Positions 8,124 through 18,082 of a stretch of DNA of 51,170 nucleotides are shown piece by piece. Made by a program: the position numbers and the translations under genes. The DNA comes from Gammaproteobacteria bacterium (lineage in GTDB: Bacteria; Pseudomonadota; Gammaproteobacteria; Steroidobacterales; GCA-2729495). Location of the stretch: positions 1 to 51,170 of the forward strand of contig VGVH01000016.1 in the NCBI GenBank assembly GCA_016874095.1, written 5' to 3'. Positions within the stretch are counted from its first letter, which is position 1. Each line of letters begins with the position of its first letter. The notes below the pieces were generated by a model. That model did no database searches. It saw nothing but the letters and a program-made list of their open reading frames with translations, and was not told the origin of the DNA.

Positions 8124-8150
8124 AAAAAGGGACTCCCTCGCGGGAGTCCC
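8124..8150 (-). terminator. Rho-independent terminator of the TonB receptor gene
   Basis: A 9-bp G/C-rich stem (8129-8137 with 8142-8150) with a TCGC loop is followed on the minus strand by TTTTTC. It begins about 25 nt after the receptor stop codon. The structure is clear. Confidence 0.85.
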
Positions 8151-8175
8151 CTGGGTCAGGCAGCAGGCCGGTCGA

Positions 8176-10749
8176 TCAGAACCGGTAGTTGGCCTCCACG
8201 CCGTAGCGACGCTGGGTGCCGGCATGGATGAAGGAACCGCCGAATTCCGGCGCCGGGATGGCTTCCTCGATGTAGTCCTCGTCGAAGATGTTGGTGCCGA
8301 AGGCGATCACCGACCAGTTCTCGCCCTCGACGCCGACGCGGGCGTTGACCAGCGTGTAGCCATCGCGCTGGGCGAGCGAGTAGTCGCCGGCGCCGAAGCC
8401 GGTGGGCCGCGGCTGGTCCTGCACGACGTGGAACCAGGTGTCGCCCACGAGGCTCACGTCGAAGTTCGCGATGAAGTCGACGCTGCCCATCGGGATCGTG
8501 AGGCGCGCGCCGGCGTTGCCGGTCCACTCGGGCGTGTACGGCGACTCGTTGCCGACGGTGTCGGGCCGGGCGCTGTTCGCATCGATCTCGCTGTCGACGA
8601 AGGCGGCGCCGGCATACAGGTCGAGCCAGTCCGTCGCGCGCCAGGTCAGGCCGCCCTCGATGCCGTTGATGGTCACCTCGTCGATGTTGGAAACGACGCG
8701 CAGCAGGCCGAAGGGACCGACGATGAACTCGAAGAACTGCATGTCATCGACTTCGGTGCGATACGCGGCGAGCTCGAACGTGACCGCATTGTCGAGGATG
8801 TTGCCCTTCAGGCCGATCTCCGCCGACACCGCGGTCTCCTCGTCGAACTGGTCGGCGATGTTGACCCGGCTGCAGGCGTCGTCACCGTCGCCGCAGACCG
8901 GTGTGTTGTCCACGACCACGTCGTTGATGAAGCCGTCGATGGTGGCGGCGGAACCGGAGTTGTTGAAGCCGCCGCTCTTGAAGCCCATGCCGACGCTGGC
9001 GAAGGCGGTCAGGCTGTCGGTGAAGTCCCAGGTCGCGGCGACCTTCGGCTGGAACTGGTCCCAGGTCTCGTCCTGGCTCGCGATCGAGCCGGTGGCGCAG
9101 AGGCCGGGGTTGATCGGATCGGCGCCCGGGGTCGGGTCGCCATCGGCGTTGTCGAAGCAGGTGTCGATCAGCGCGGTGGTGGCATCCGTCGGCACGAGGT
9201 TGGTGACGTCGCGCTCCTCGCGGTCGTAGCGCAGCGCCGCGGACAGCTCGATGGCGTCGGTGACGTCCCAGGCGAGCTGGCCGAAGACCGCGTACACGTC
9301 GGTCCCGAAGTCATCGTGCAGCAACTGCTCGGTGCGGTTGTTGGCGTCGTCGGTATAGAGCGACTCGATGATGCCGAAGCCCTGGTCCACGCCGGTGTTC
9401 ACGCCGACCTGGCGGTCGATGTTGAGGTAGTACACGCCCGCCAGCCAGCGCAGTGCCTGGTCGGACTTCGATGCCAGCCGCGCCTCGAAGGAGTAGTCCT
9501 TCTGATTGCGTTCCTGGTACTGCGTGCCGTCGCAGGCGGTCTGGGTGTAGGGGCCGAGCAGCGAGTTCGGGAACGCCGGGCCGCCGGCTGTCGTGAACTG
9601 CGGCGGGTTCATCGGGAAGCCGCCGGGCAACACGGGGTCTGAAAGAGCGGCGATCGAATCCGTGCACCGCTCGATCGAATTGAAGAAGCCGAAGGCGCCG
9701 CTGGTGCCGTCGGCGCCGAAGGCATTCTCGATGTCGCTGTACAGGCCCCACGCCGTCAGGTCCGCCACGCCGAGGTCGTAATCGACCTTGACCGAAAACT
9801 CGGTCGCTTCCTGGCTGTTGAACGGCTTGATGTTCGGGTAGAAGCCAAACGGGTGGTCGTCCACGTCCTCGGCGAAGGCCGCGCCGAAGAACGTGAGCCC
9901 CGGCAGGTGGAACGACGCGTTGAAGGTGATCGACCCCGCATCGACCTCGCCGACGTGCAGCTTGGTGTCGATCTTCAGCTTGTCGGTCGGCTGGAAGATC
10001 AGCCGGCCGTTGACGTTCCAGCCCTCGAAGTAGTCGACGCAGTCGCTGCAGCCGTTGTCGGGGTAGAAATCCGGGTCCGCCCCGGCCACCGACTTGTTGG
10101 CGTAGTAGCCGTCGGAGTCGCGGTAATCGGCCGCCAGGCTCCACTGGACGGTGTCGCTGGCCGGGCCGCTGATGAGGCCGGACAGGAAATAGGTGCTGTC
10201 CTCGGCGACGCTCGCCTTTACGCTGCCGCCAAGCTCGTCGCCCGGCGCCTTGGTCGTGATCACGATCGCGCCGGCCGCGGCATTGCGGCCGTAGATGGCG
10301 CCCTGCGGGCCCTTGAGGATCGCGATCTGCTCGAGATTCGCGTACTCGCGGTTCAGTGCCGCGGGGTTGGTCATCAGGATGCCGTCGATGACCAGCGCGT
10401 AGTTGGTTTCGGCGTCGCGGGCGCCGTTGATGCCGCGGATGTTGACCTGGCTGTCGGCGACCTCGGCGGCGTTGACGATCGACACGCCCGGGGTGAGGGC
10501 GATGAAGTCACGCGCCCGCTGGATGCCCGCGTCTTCGATGGCTTCCGCCGAGAGCACGGCGACCGTGCCCGGCACGTCCTGCGCGGATTCCGCGCGCTGC
10601 CGGACGGTCACGACGATTTCATCGACCTCGTCCGCCAGGGCGATGGCCGGAACGGCCAGCCCGCTGAATGCGGCTGCAGCCATTGCAGCCAGACCGCCGA
10701 ATGCGGATGGCAGTCCGCGCCCTGAAAAAGACCAACGCATCGACCACAT
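8176..10749 (-). CDS. TonB-dependent outer-membrane receptor
   Basis: This 857-residue protein has a signal peptide (about residues 1-39, ending AIALA). The TonB-box-like DEIVVTVRQRAES follows, then the plug domain: DVPGTVAVLSAEAIEDAG, TPGVSIVNAAEVADSQVNIR, ILKGPQGAIYGRNAAAGAI. A 22-strand barrel follows and ends GVEANYRF with the terminal Phe. This subfamily, typical of Sphingomonadales and Steroidobacter-like bacteria, imports diverse organic ligands rather than only siderophores (family knowledge). The start is supported by TAGGAG seven bases before ATG. It is divergent from glnS, with a strong terminator behind it. The receptor class is firm; the ligand is unknown. A link to the neighbouring UbiD and hydrolase is inference. 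Confidence 0.9.
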   Translation of the reverse strand: MWSMRWSFSGRGLPSAFGGLAAMAAAAFSGLAVPAIALADEVDEIVVTVRQRAESAQDVPGTVAVLSAEAIEDAGIQRARDFIALTPGVSIVNAAEVADSQVNIRGINGARDAETNYALVIDGILMTNPAALNREYANLEQIAILKGPQGAIYGRNAAAGAIVITTKAPGDELGGSVKASVAEDSTYFLSGLISGPASDTVQWSLAADYRDSDGYYANKSVAGADPDFYPDNGCSDCVDYFEGWNVNGRLIFQPTDKLKIDTKLHVGEVDAGSITFNASFHLPGLTFFGAAFAEDVDDHPFGFYPNIKPFNSQEATEFSVKVDYDLGVADLTAWGLYSDIENAFGADGTSGAFGFFNSIERCTDSIAALSDPVLPGGFPMNPPQFTTAGGPAFPNSLLGPYTQTACDGTQYQERNQKDYSFEARLASKSDQALRWLAGVYYLNIDRQVGVNTGVDQGFGIIESLYTDDANNRTEQLLHDDFGTDVYAVFGQLAWDVTDAIELSAALRYDREERDVTNLVPTDATTALIDTCFDNADGDPTPGADPINPGLCATGSIASQDETWDQFQPKVAATWDFTDSLTAFASVGMGFKSGGFNNSGSAATIDGFINDVVVDNTPVCGDGDDACSRVNIADQFDEETAVSAEIGLKGNILDNAVTFELAAYRTEVDDMQFFEFIVGPFGLLRVVSNIDEVTINGIEGGLTWRATDWLDLYAGAAFVDSEIDANSARPDTVGNESPYTPEWTGNAGARLTIPMGSVDFIANFDVSLVGDTWFHVVQDQPRPTGFGAGDYSLAQRDGYTLVNARVGVEGENWSVIAFGTNIFDEDYIEEAIPAPEFGGSFIHAGTQRRYGVEANYRF

Positions 10750-10869
10750 AGTGTGCTCCTACCGGTAACCCACCAATCGAAACACCGTAAAGGAGGGAAT
10801 GGATCCAGTCAATCGTCGTGCCGGCCCGATTGAGGCAGAATGGTGCCCTCGCGTGCCCATACGGCTCCC

Positions 10870-12564
<1,695 letters not shown>

Positions 12565-12665
12565 GCGCTTCCTGCGTTTGCGGCCATTGCCTATGTGCCG
12601 CCTGGCCGTTGAACTGTTAGCATGCGCGGCGCTCTTAAAGAGGCGTGACCCGCCAGGAACCTGCC

Positions 12666-12995
12666 ATGTCGAATAAATCGTTGACCCGTCGCCAGTTCGC
12701 CGCCGCCACCGTCATCGTGCCGCTCTCCGCCGTCTTCGCCAGCCGTGAAGCCGCGGCACAGGCCAATCTGCCGAAGCTCGACCTGAACGATCCCGTCGCC
12801 AAGGCGCTGATGTACACCCACAACGCCCAGACCATCGACAAGGGCAAGGTGCCGAACTTCAAGCCGGGCAGCAACTGCCTGAACTGCGTCCAGATCCAGG
12901 GTGCGAAGGCCGAGTGGATGGGTTGCACCGCCTTCCCGGGCAAGCTCGTCTCGGCCCAGGGCTGGTGCAGCGCCTGGGCACCCAAACCCGCCTGA
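12666..12995 (+). CDS. High-potential iron-sulfur protein (HiPIP)
   Basis: This is a 109-residue periplasmic one-electron carrier with a [4Fe-4S]3+/2+ cluster. It has a Tat signal (LTRRQFAAATVIVPL, residues 7-21) and an AAA cleavage region. The cluster ligands are Cys71, Cys74, Cys87 and Cys101, seen in SNCLNCVQIQG, WMGCTAFPGK and GWCSAW. HiPIPs feed electrons to cytochrome oxidases or photosynthetic reaction centres; nothing here indicates phototrophy. Start ATG at 12666. It stands alone between glnS and the convergent sirB2-moeA pair. Confidence 0.92.
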   Translation: MSNKSLTRRQFAAATVIVPLSAVFASREAAAQANLPKLDLNDPVAKALMYTHNAQTIDKGKVPNFKPGSNCLNCVQIQGAKAEWMGCTAFPGKLVSAQGWCSAWAPKPA

Positions 12996-13009
12996 TTCGC
13001 CGGCGCAGC

Positions 13010-13402
13010 TCAGCCGGCCAGGCAGGTCACGACGTCAGGGTCGTGACAGCGCGCGACCAGCACGATCCATCCAAAAGTGGCGAGTGCCGCCGCCGTCCAC
13101 AGCGCGCGTTCCGCCACTGACCTGGCGCGCCAGAGCGCGATGTGGCCGAGCACGATATAGGCCAGCATCGCGAGGAACTTGGCCGTCAGCCACGCGTCGC
13201 TGAACGGGAACTGGCCGATCGCGGCCGCCGTGGCGAATGCGCTGGCGAACAGCAGCGTGTCGTTCGCATGCGGCAGCCAGCGCATCAGCGGCATGCGCAG
13301 TTTTTCCGAGCTGGCGAACGCCCAGCTGATGCGCAACAGGAAGAGAACCAGCGTGACGGTGACCGTCACGAGGTGCGTGCCCTTCAGGATCAGGAACGTC
13401 AC
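13010..13402 (-). CDS. SirB2-family membrane protein
   Basis: This 130-residue hydrophobic protein has about four transmembrane segments. Features include LILKGTHLVTVTVTLVLFLLR, the conserved LPHANDTLLFASAF and ALWTAAALATFGWIVLVA. These match the SirB family, named after a Salmonella invasion locus but broadly of unknown function. The GTG start at 13402 overlaps the TGA stop of moeA (GTGA), so translation is probably coupled. Its C-terminus lies 14 nt from the convergent HiPIP gene. The role is unknown. Confidence 0.72.
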   Translation of the reverse strand: MTFLILKGTHLVTVTVTLVLFLLRISWAFASSEKLRMPLMRWLPHANDTLLFASAFATAAAIGQFPFSDAWLTAKFLAMLAYIVLGHIALWRARSVAERALWTAAALATFGWIVLVARCHDPDVVTCLAG

Positions 13403-14598
13403 GGCTGCCAGGGCAGGAGCGGCGCGACGGGCACGATGTCGCCGGCAGCCGCGTCCTCGTCGACGATCGCCCAGCAGTTGGCGGCGACCAGCGGCCGCAG
13501 CTTGAAGGACTCCTGGCCCGGCAGCACCGACACGCGCAGCACGGCGTCGGAATCCCAGCGCAGCTGCGCCTTGGCGAAGAACCGGATCCCGGCCCGGCAG
13601 CGCACAGCGGTGTCGAGTCGCGCGCGCGGCCACTGCTCCGGCGGCTGGCCCAGCACCGCGCGCAGCCAGGGCACGACGAAGAACCGCCAGCCGACGGCGA
13701 CTGCGACCGGATTGCCCGGCAGGGCGAACACCGCGGTGCCCTGCGGCAGGGTCGCGAATGCCAGCGGCTTGCCGGGGCGGATCGCCACCTTGTGAAAGAG
13801 GATGTCGGCGCCGGCGGCAGCCAGCGCAGCCGGGAGGAAGTCCCGCGCGCCGGCGGAGACGCCGCCGGTGGTGATGACCAGGTCGGAGTCGGCCGCGGCC
13901 GCGCGCAGGCTGTCCGCGAGTTGCGCCGCATCGTCACCCACGCGGGTGCTGCGGGTCAGTTGCAGGCCGGCGGCGTGGATTGCCGCCTCGAGATACGGAC
14001 CGTTCGTGTCGCGGATCGAGCTTGCGCCACCCGCGCCCGATACTTCGTCGCCCGTGACTATCACCGCGACGCGCGGCGTGCGCCTCACGGCGACCGTCGT
14101 GACGCCGCTGGCGGCGATGGCCATCAGCGCCGTGGCGTCGAGCTGCCGGCCGGCCGGAACGATCGGCTCTCCGCGGCGGAAGTCCTCGCCGGCTTCACGG
14201 CGGTTGGCGCCGCTGCTGACGAGGCCAGCGACCGCAACCTGGCGCCGGTCGGCATCGACCTGCGACTTTTCGATCGGGACGACGGCATCGCAGCCACCCG
14301 GCAGCGGCGCGCCAGTCATGATTTCCCATGCCGTGCCGGCTGGCGTGTCCGCTGGCGCGGCCGACCCCGCAGCAACGCTGCCATTGACGACGAACCGGCG
14401 GGTCGCGCCGGCTGCGGTGTCAGCGCTCGAGAGGGCGTAGCCGTCCAGCGCAGCATTCGCGAACGCCGGCACGTCGAGCACACTGCTGACGGCCTCGCCC
14501 GTGGTGCAGCCCGCCGCTGCCGCCGGGACGCGCGTTTCCACCGCAGCCAGGCGGGCCGATCGGAGTATGAGTTCCAGTGCTTCGGTGTAACGGATCAT
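13399..14598 (-). CDS. moeA: Molybdopterin molybdenumtransferase
   Basis: MoeA inserts molybdate into adenylylated molybdopterin to complete Moco. The 399-residue protein has DVPAFANAALDGYALSSAD (the family's DNSAMDGYA region), IMTGAPLPGGCDAVVPIE, the MoCF-binding TTGGVSAGARDFL, and the C-terminal GNPVAVAVGWRFFV. Length is typical. The ATG at 14598 gives the canonical MIRYTEALELIL start; upstream in-frame codons are unconserved. It is translationally coupled to the sirB2-like gene and divergent from a torD-cytochrome c pair, so the locus is themed on molybdoenzyme maturation although no molybdoenzyme is present. Confidence 0.92.
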   Translation of the reverse strand: MIRYTEALELILRSARLAAVETRVPAAAAGCTTGEAVSSVLDVPAFANAALDGYALSSADTAAGATRRFVVNGSVAAGSAAPADTPAGTAWEIMTGAPLPGGCDAVVPIEKSQVDADRRQVAVAGLVSSGANRREAGEDFRRGEPIVPAGRQLDATALMAIAASGVTTVAVRRTPRVAVIVTGDEVSGAGGASSIRDTNGPYLEAAIHAAGLQLTRSTRVGDDAAQLADSLRAAAADSDLVITTGGVSAGARDFLPAALAAAGADILFHKVAIRPGKPLAFATLPQGTAVFALPGNPVAVAVGWRFFVVPWLRAVLGQPPEQWPRARLDTAVRCRAGIRFFAKAQLRWDSDAVLRVSVLPGQESFKLRPLVAANCWAIVDEDAAAGDIVPVAPLLPWQP

Positions 14599-14726
14599 TC
14601 GCGGCGCCGGTGGGCGACGGGTGATAATGCGGGTGGTCTGCCGACGGGCCGGACCGTATTTTCCGCGCACTATGCCAGCAACCACCGAAACTTCGAAAGG
14701 GCCGGGACGATGACGGGAAAGCTGAC

Positions 14727-15392
14727 ATGAGCGGGCAGGCCGAACGCGCCGTCACTGCCGCCCGGGACGCGGAGCGGACCGCGGCCCTGCGTTGCCAGTG
14801 TTACGCAGCGCTGTCGGAGCTGACGGCCTCGCCGCACGACGTCGAGATGCTGCCGGCCATCCGCGCGCGAGTCGGCACCAGTTGGCAGCTGCCTTACGCC
14901 CTGCCGCTCACGCCATTGCTCGCCGAGTTCGCCGGCGCCGACGTCGAGCAGCTCAAGCTGGAGTACAGCGGCTTGTTCGAGGTCGGCAGCGACGGGCCGC
15001 CGGTGCCGATACGCGAGGACCTCCTGACGGGGCAGAAGGGCGGCACCCGGGAGGACATCGTCCGGTTCTTCGATTTCTTCGGCTACCGGCTCGGCGATCG
15101 CTTCGCCTGGGCGCCGGACCATCTCTCGGTGCTGCTCGAATTCATGCACTATCTCTGCTACCACGAGACGCAGGGCGGGCAGGACCGGTTGTCCTGGCAG
15201 CTGGCACAGGCGGATTTCTGCGAGCGACACCTGGTCAACTGGCTGCCGTCGCTGGCGGCTGCGGTTGAAAAAGTCGCGCCCGGCTCCAGTTATTCCCGGG
15301 TGATCGCTGCAGTGCGCGATTTCGCCGCTGCGGACCACGCCTGGCAGGCTTCGACCATCGACAACGGCAAATCGCGGGGAGTGACGCTGTGA
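14727..15392 (+). CDS. TorD/DmsD-family molybdoenzyme chaperone
   Basis: This 221-residue all-helical cytoplasmic protein has LKLEYSGLFEVGSDGPPVPI, DIVRFFDFFGYRLGD and the signature WAPDHLSVLLEFMHYLCYHE (compare EPDHIxxELEFM in TorD/DmsD). Such chaperones bind the Tat signal of a specific molybdoenzyme and hold the apoprotein for Moco insertion. The subtype resembles chaperones of the DMSO reductase superfamily branch of periplasmic dehydrogenases, but the client is not in the window. The stop overlaps the GTG start of the cytochrome c gene. Confidence 0.85.
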   Translation: MSGQAERAVTAARDAERTAALRCQCYAALSELTASPHDVEMLPAIRARVGTSWQLPYALPLTPLLAEFAGADVEQLKLEYSGLFEVGSDGPPVPIREDLLTGQKGGTREDIVRFFDFFGYRLGDRFAWAPDHLSVLLEFMHYLCYHETQGGQDRLSWQLAQADFCERHLVNWLPSLAAAVEKVAPGSSYSRVIAAVRDFAAADHAWQASTIDNGKSRGVTL

Positions 15393-15727
15393 ACAACAGG
15401 CTATGGCCGGTGGTGCTGATGGTGGTCTGCGCGACCATCCCGGCGTTCGCAGCGGCGGCAGATGGCGGCGACGTGTTCGCCCAGAATTGCCTCGCCTGCC
15501 ATGGATCCGGTGGCGAAGGCATCGAAAACCTCGGCGCGAATCTGCGCGATTCCGCCTTCGTGCGCGACACCGCTGCCGCTGCGCTGGTGGAGTTCCTGCG
15601 CGTCGGCCGGTTTCCGGACGATCCGGCCTCGGCGACGGGCAGGCCCATGCCGGGCTTCGGCTGGCTGACGGACGGCGAGCTCGAGGCCGTGGCAGCGTTC
15701 ATCAAGTCGCGCAGCAGCGCACCCTGA
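15389..15727 (+). CDS. Periplasmic monohaem cytochrome c
   Basis: This 112-residue protein has a Sec signal (about residues 1-24, ending AFAAAA) and one haem site, NCLACHGSGGEG (Cys34, Cys37, His38). The likely axial Met is in GRPMPGFGWL (Met86), and the closing helix is ELEAVAAFIKSR. This is a class I small cytochrome c. The GTG start overlaps the torD stop by four bases, so the two are co-translated. The pairing implies that the cytochrome is the electron acceptor or donor of the chaperone's molybdoenzyme (inference). Confidence 0.9.
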   Translation: MNNRLWPVVLMVVCATIPAFAAAADGGDVFAQNCLACHGSGGEGIENLGANLRDSAFVRDTAAAALVEFLRVGRFPDDPASATGRPMPGFGWLTDGELEAVAAFIKSRSSAP

Positions 15728-15737
15728 CATCCCGCCG

Positions 15738-16634
15738 ATGACCCTTTTGCTGCCGGGCGAGTGGGTGAGCATCCATCGCGCGATGACCCGTCGCCCCTGC
15801 GAAGAGCGGGCGCTCGTTCTCGGGGCGATGCAGATCGAGCACGTCGTCACCGAACAGCCCGACGGCTGCCACCTGCTGGTTCCTGCCGCCAGTGCCGCGG
15901 CTGCGCGTCGCGAGCTGGCGCTCTACCTTGCGGAGAACCCGGCTGCTGCCGTGACCCCCTGGCCAGCGGTGCCGGCCCAGCGCGGCTTCGCGCTCGGCCT
16001 GGCCTTTCCTGTCCTGGTGCTCCTGGCGTTCCAGCTCCAGTCGCGTTACGCCTTTGGCCTCGACTGGACGGGCCTCGGTGCAGCCGTTGCCGGCAGCATC
16101 CGGGAGGGCGAGTGGTGGCGCGCGGCAACGGCGCTCATGCTGCACGCAGATGCAGCACACGCAGCCGGCAACGCCGTTTTCGGCGCCTTCTTCGGTTACC
16201 TGGCCGGCCAGTACGTGGGATCGGGCGTCGCGGCATTCGGTGTCGTGCTTGCCGCCGCGGCCGGCAATGTGTGCAACGCCTGGTTGCAGGGTCCGGGCCA
16301 CTCGAGCATCGGCGCCTCCACGGCCGTGTTCGCGGCCCTGGGTCTGGTGGGCGCCTCGGTTTTCGCGTTGTCACGGCGTCATGCGCTGGGCTGGGCCCGG
16401 CGTTGGGCGCCGGTGGTCGGCGCCGTGGCACTCCTTACTTATACGGGCACTGGCGATGAAAACACCGACATCGTGGCGCACCTGACGGGCTTCATTGCCG
16501 GTGGACTCGCCGGCTTCGCCATCGCCGCACTGCCCGCCAGCCCGGCACCGTCCTGGCGCTGGCAGGCAACCGCCGGAGCTGCCGCTGCCGTGCTGCTCGT
16601 CGCCGCCTGGTACCCGCCGCTCGCGGGCGGCTGA
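15738..16634 (+). CDS. Rhomboid-family intramembrane serine protease
   Basis: This 298-residue protein cleaves transmembrane substrates within the membrane. An N-terminal cytoplasmic region of about 80 residues precedes six or seven transmembrane helices. Catalytic features are LHADAAHAAGNAVFG (oxyanion-side His and Asn), GHSSIGASTAVFAALG with Ser194, and AHLTGFIAGG with His248. GEWWRAATALMLHADAAH is the L1/TM2 signature. It starts 10 nt after the cytochrome c gene with no clear ribosome-binding site, so it may be read through from that operon. Substrates are unknown. Confidence 0.85.
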   Translation: MTLLLPGEWVSIHRAMTRRPCEERALVLGAMQIEHVVTEQPDGCHLLVPAASAAAARRELALYLAENPAAAVTPWPAVPAQRGFALGLAFPVLVLLAFQLQSRYAFGLDWTGLGAAVAGSIREGEWWRAATALMLHADAAHAAGNAVFGAFFGYLAGQYVGSGVAAFGVVLAAAAGNVCNAWLQGPGHSSIGASTAVFAALGLVGASVFALSRRHALGWARRWAPVVGAVALLTYTGTGDENTDIVAHLTGFIAGGLAGFAIAALPASPAPSWRWQATAGAAAAVLLVAAWYPPLAGG

Positions 16635-16712
16635 GCACGCGAAGCGTGGCGCAGGCGGTCCGACGCCGGTAATCTGCTCCCAGCCGGACCCACCGGCCTG
16701 AAGGGGGATCTG

Positions 16713-18038
16713 ATGAGTGCAGCGAGCGGAGCGGACGCTCCATGGCCCAGTGCGGGTCGCGCCTGGTACGCCGTCGGCGTCCTGTTCATCGCGGTGATCT
16801 TCTCGTTCATCGACCGCATCATCCTGTCGCTGCTGGTGGACCCGATCCGGGCGGATCTCGGCCTCACCGATACAGAGATGGCGTTCCTGCTCGGCGTCGC
16901 CTTCGCCGTCTTCTTCGCGTTGTTCGGCCTGCCGATCGGACGCTGTGCCGATCGCTACAGCCGCCGGACGATCATCGGCGTCGGCATCGCCCTGTGGAGC
17001 CTGATGACGGTCGCATGCGGCCTGGCCTCGAACTTCTGGGAGCTGTTCTTCGCCCGTGTCGGCGTCGCGGTGGGCGAGGCGGCACTCGCGCCTGCGGCGT
17101 TCTCGATGATTTCCGACCTGTTCCCCCGCGAGAAACTCGGCCGCGCGCTTGGCGTCTACCAGTCCGGCGCCTTCATCGGCGCCGGCGCCGCGTTGCTGCT
17201 CGGGGGCGTGGTGATCGGCATGATCCGCGCGGAGGGCGCCCAGGTGCTGCCGCTGGTTGGCGCGGTCGAGCCCTGGCAGATCGTGTTCATCGTCGTCGGC
17301 CTGCCGGGCCTGCTGGTGGCGCTGCTGATGGCGACGGTCGAGGAACCGCGGCGCCGGGTTGCGCCAGGTGCCGCGGCGGTCATGTCGCTGGGCGAGGTGC
17401 TGCGCTACGGGCTGCAGCGCTGGCGCGTGTACGGCCTGCATTTCATCGGCTTCGCCATGCTGGCTGTGCCGATCACGACGACATTGACCTGGGCGCCCGC
17501 GTATTTCGCCCGCGTGCTCGGCATGCCGCCGCCGGAAGTCGGCGTGACGCTGGGGTTGATCGTGCTGGTGCTCTCGCCGCTCGGCGTCTACACCGGCGGC
17601 TGGGTGGCCGATACCCTGCAGAAGCGCGGCCAAGGCGATGCCATGCACCGCGTCGGCCTGACTGCCGCCGTGCTGCTGGTGCCGATCTGCTACGTCGCCA
17701 CGACCGGCAGTGATCGGGATTTCGCCGTCGGCGCGTTCGTGCCACTGGCATTCTGCGCGAGTCTCGCTTTGGCGTGCGCGCCCGCGGCGCTGCAGATCGT
17801 CACGCCCGGACCGATGCGCGCGCAGGTCTCGGCAGCATGGATGCTGTTCCTGAACGTGATCACGGCGATCGTCGGCCCGACCTCGGTCGGCATCATTGCC
17901 GACCGCGTGTTCGGCGATCCGCTGGCCATCGGCCAGTCGCTCGCGCTGGTCAACTGCGCGAGCCTGCCGATTGCCGCGCTCGCGCTGTGGTTGGGCCGCA
18001 AGCCGTTTGCCGCCGAGGTGCGCGCAATCCGGACCTGA
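16713..18038 (+). CDS. MFS transporter
   Basis: This 441-residue, twelve-helix inner-membrane carrier has an intact loop 2-3 motif, GRCADRYSRRTIIGVG, and an N-terminal IDRIILSLLVDPIRADLGL typical of spinster-like/anion-cation symporter MFS members. VGEAALAPAAFSMISDLFPREK is the TM4-TM5 motif. GGGGGATC precedes the ATG. It lies 45 nt upstream of a TonB receptor on the same strand, suggesting an outer-plus-inner membrane uptake pair for one substrate (inference). Confidence 0.88.
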   Translation: MSAASGADAPWPSAGRAWYAVGVLFIAVIFSFIDRIILSLLVDPIRADLGLTDTEMAFLLGVAFAVFFALFGLPIGRCADRYSRRTIIGVGIALWSLMTVACGLASNFWELFFARVGVAVGEAALAPAAFSMISDLFPREKLGRALGVYQSGAFIGAGAALLLGGVVIGMIRAEGAQVLPLVGAVEPWQIVFIVVGLPGLLVALLMATVEEPRRRVAPGAAAVMSLGEVLRYGLQRWRVYGLHFIGFAMLAVPITTTLTWAPAYFARVLGMPPPEVGVTLGLIVLVLSPLGVYTGGWVADTLQKRGQGDAMHRVGLTAAVLLVPICYVATTGSDRDFAVGAFVPLAFCASLALACAPAALQIVTPGPMRAQVSAAWMLFLNVITAIVGPTSVGIIADRVFGDPLAIGQSLALVNCASLPIAALALWLGRKPFAAEVRAIRT

Positions 18039-18082
18039 AAAGAACAGCAGAGGTCGGGCGGGGGCCCGCAGGGGGAGCAGAC

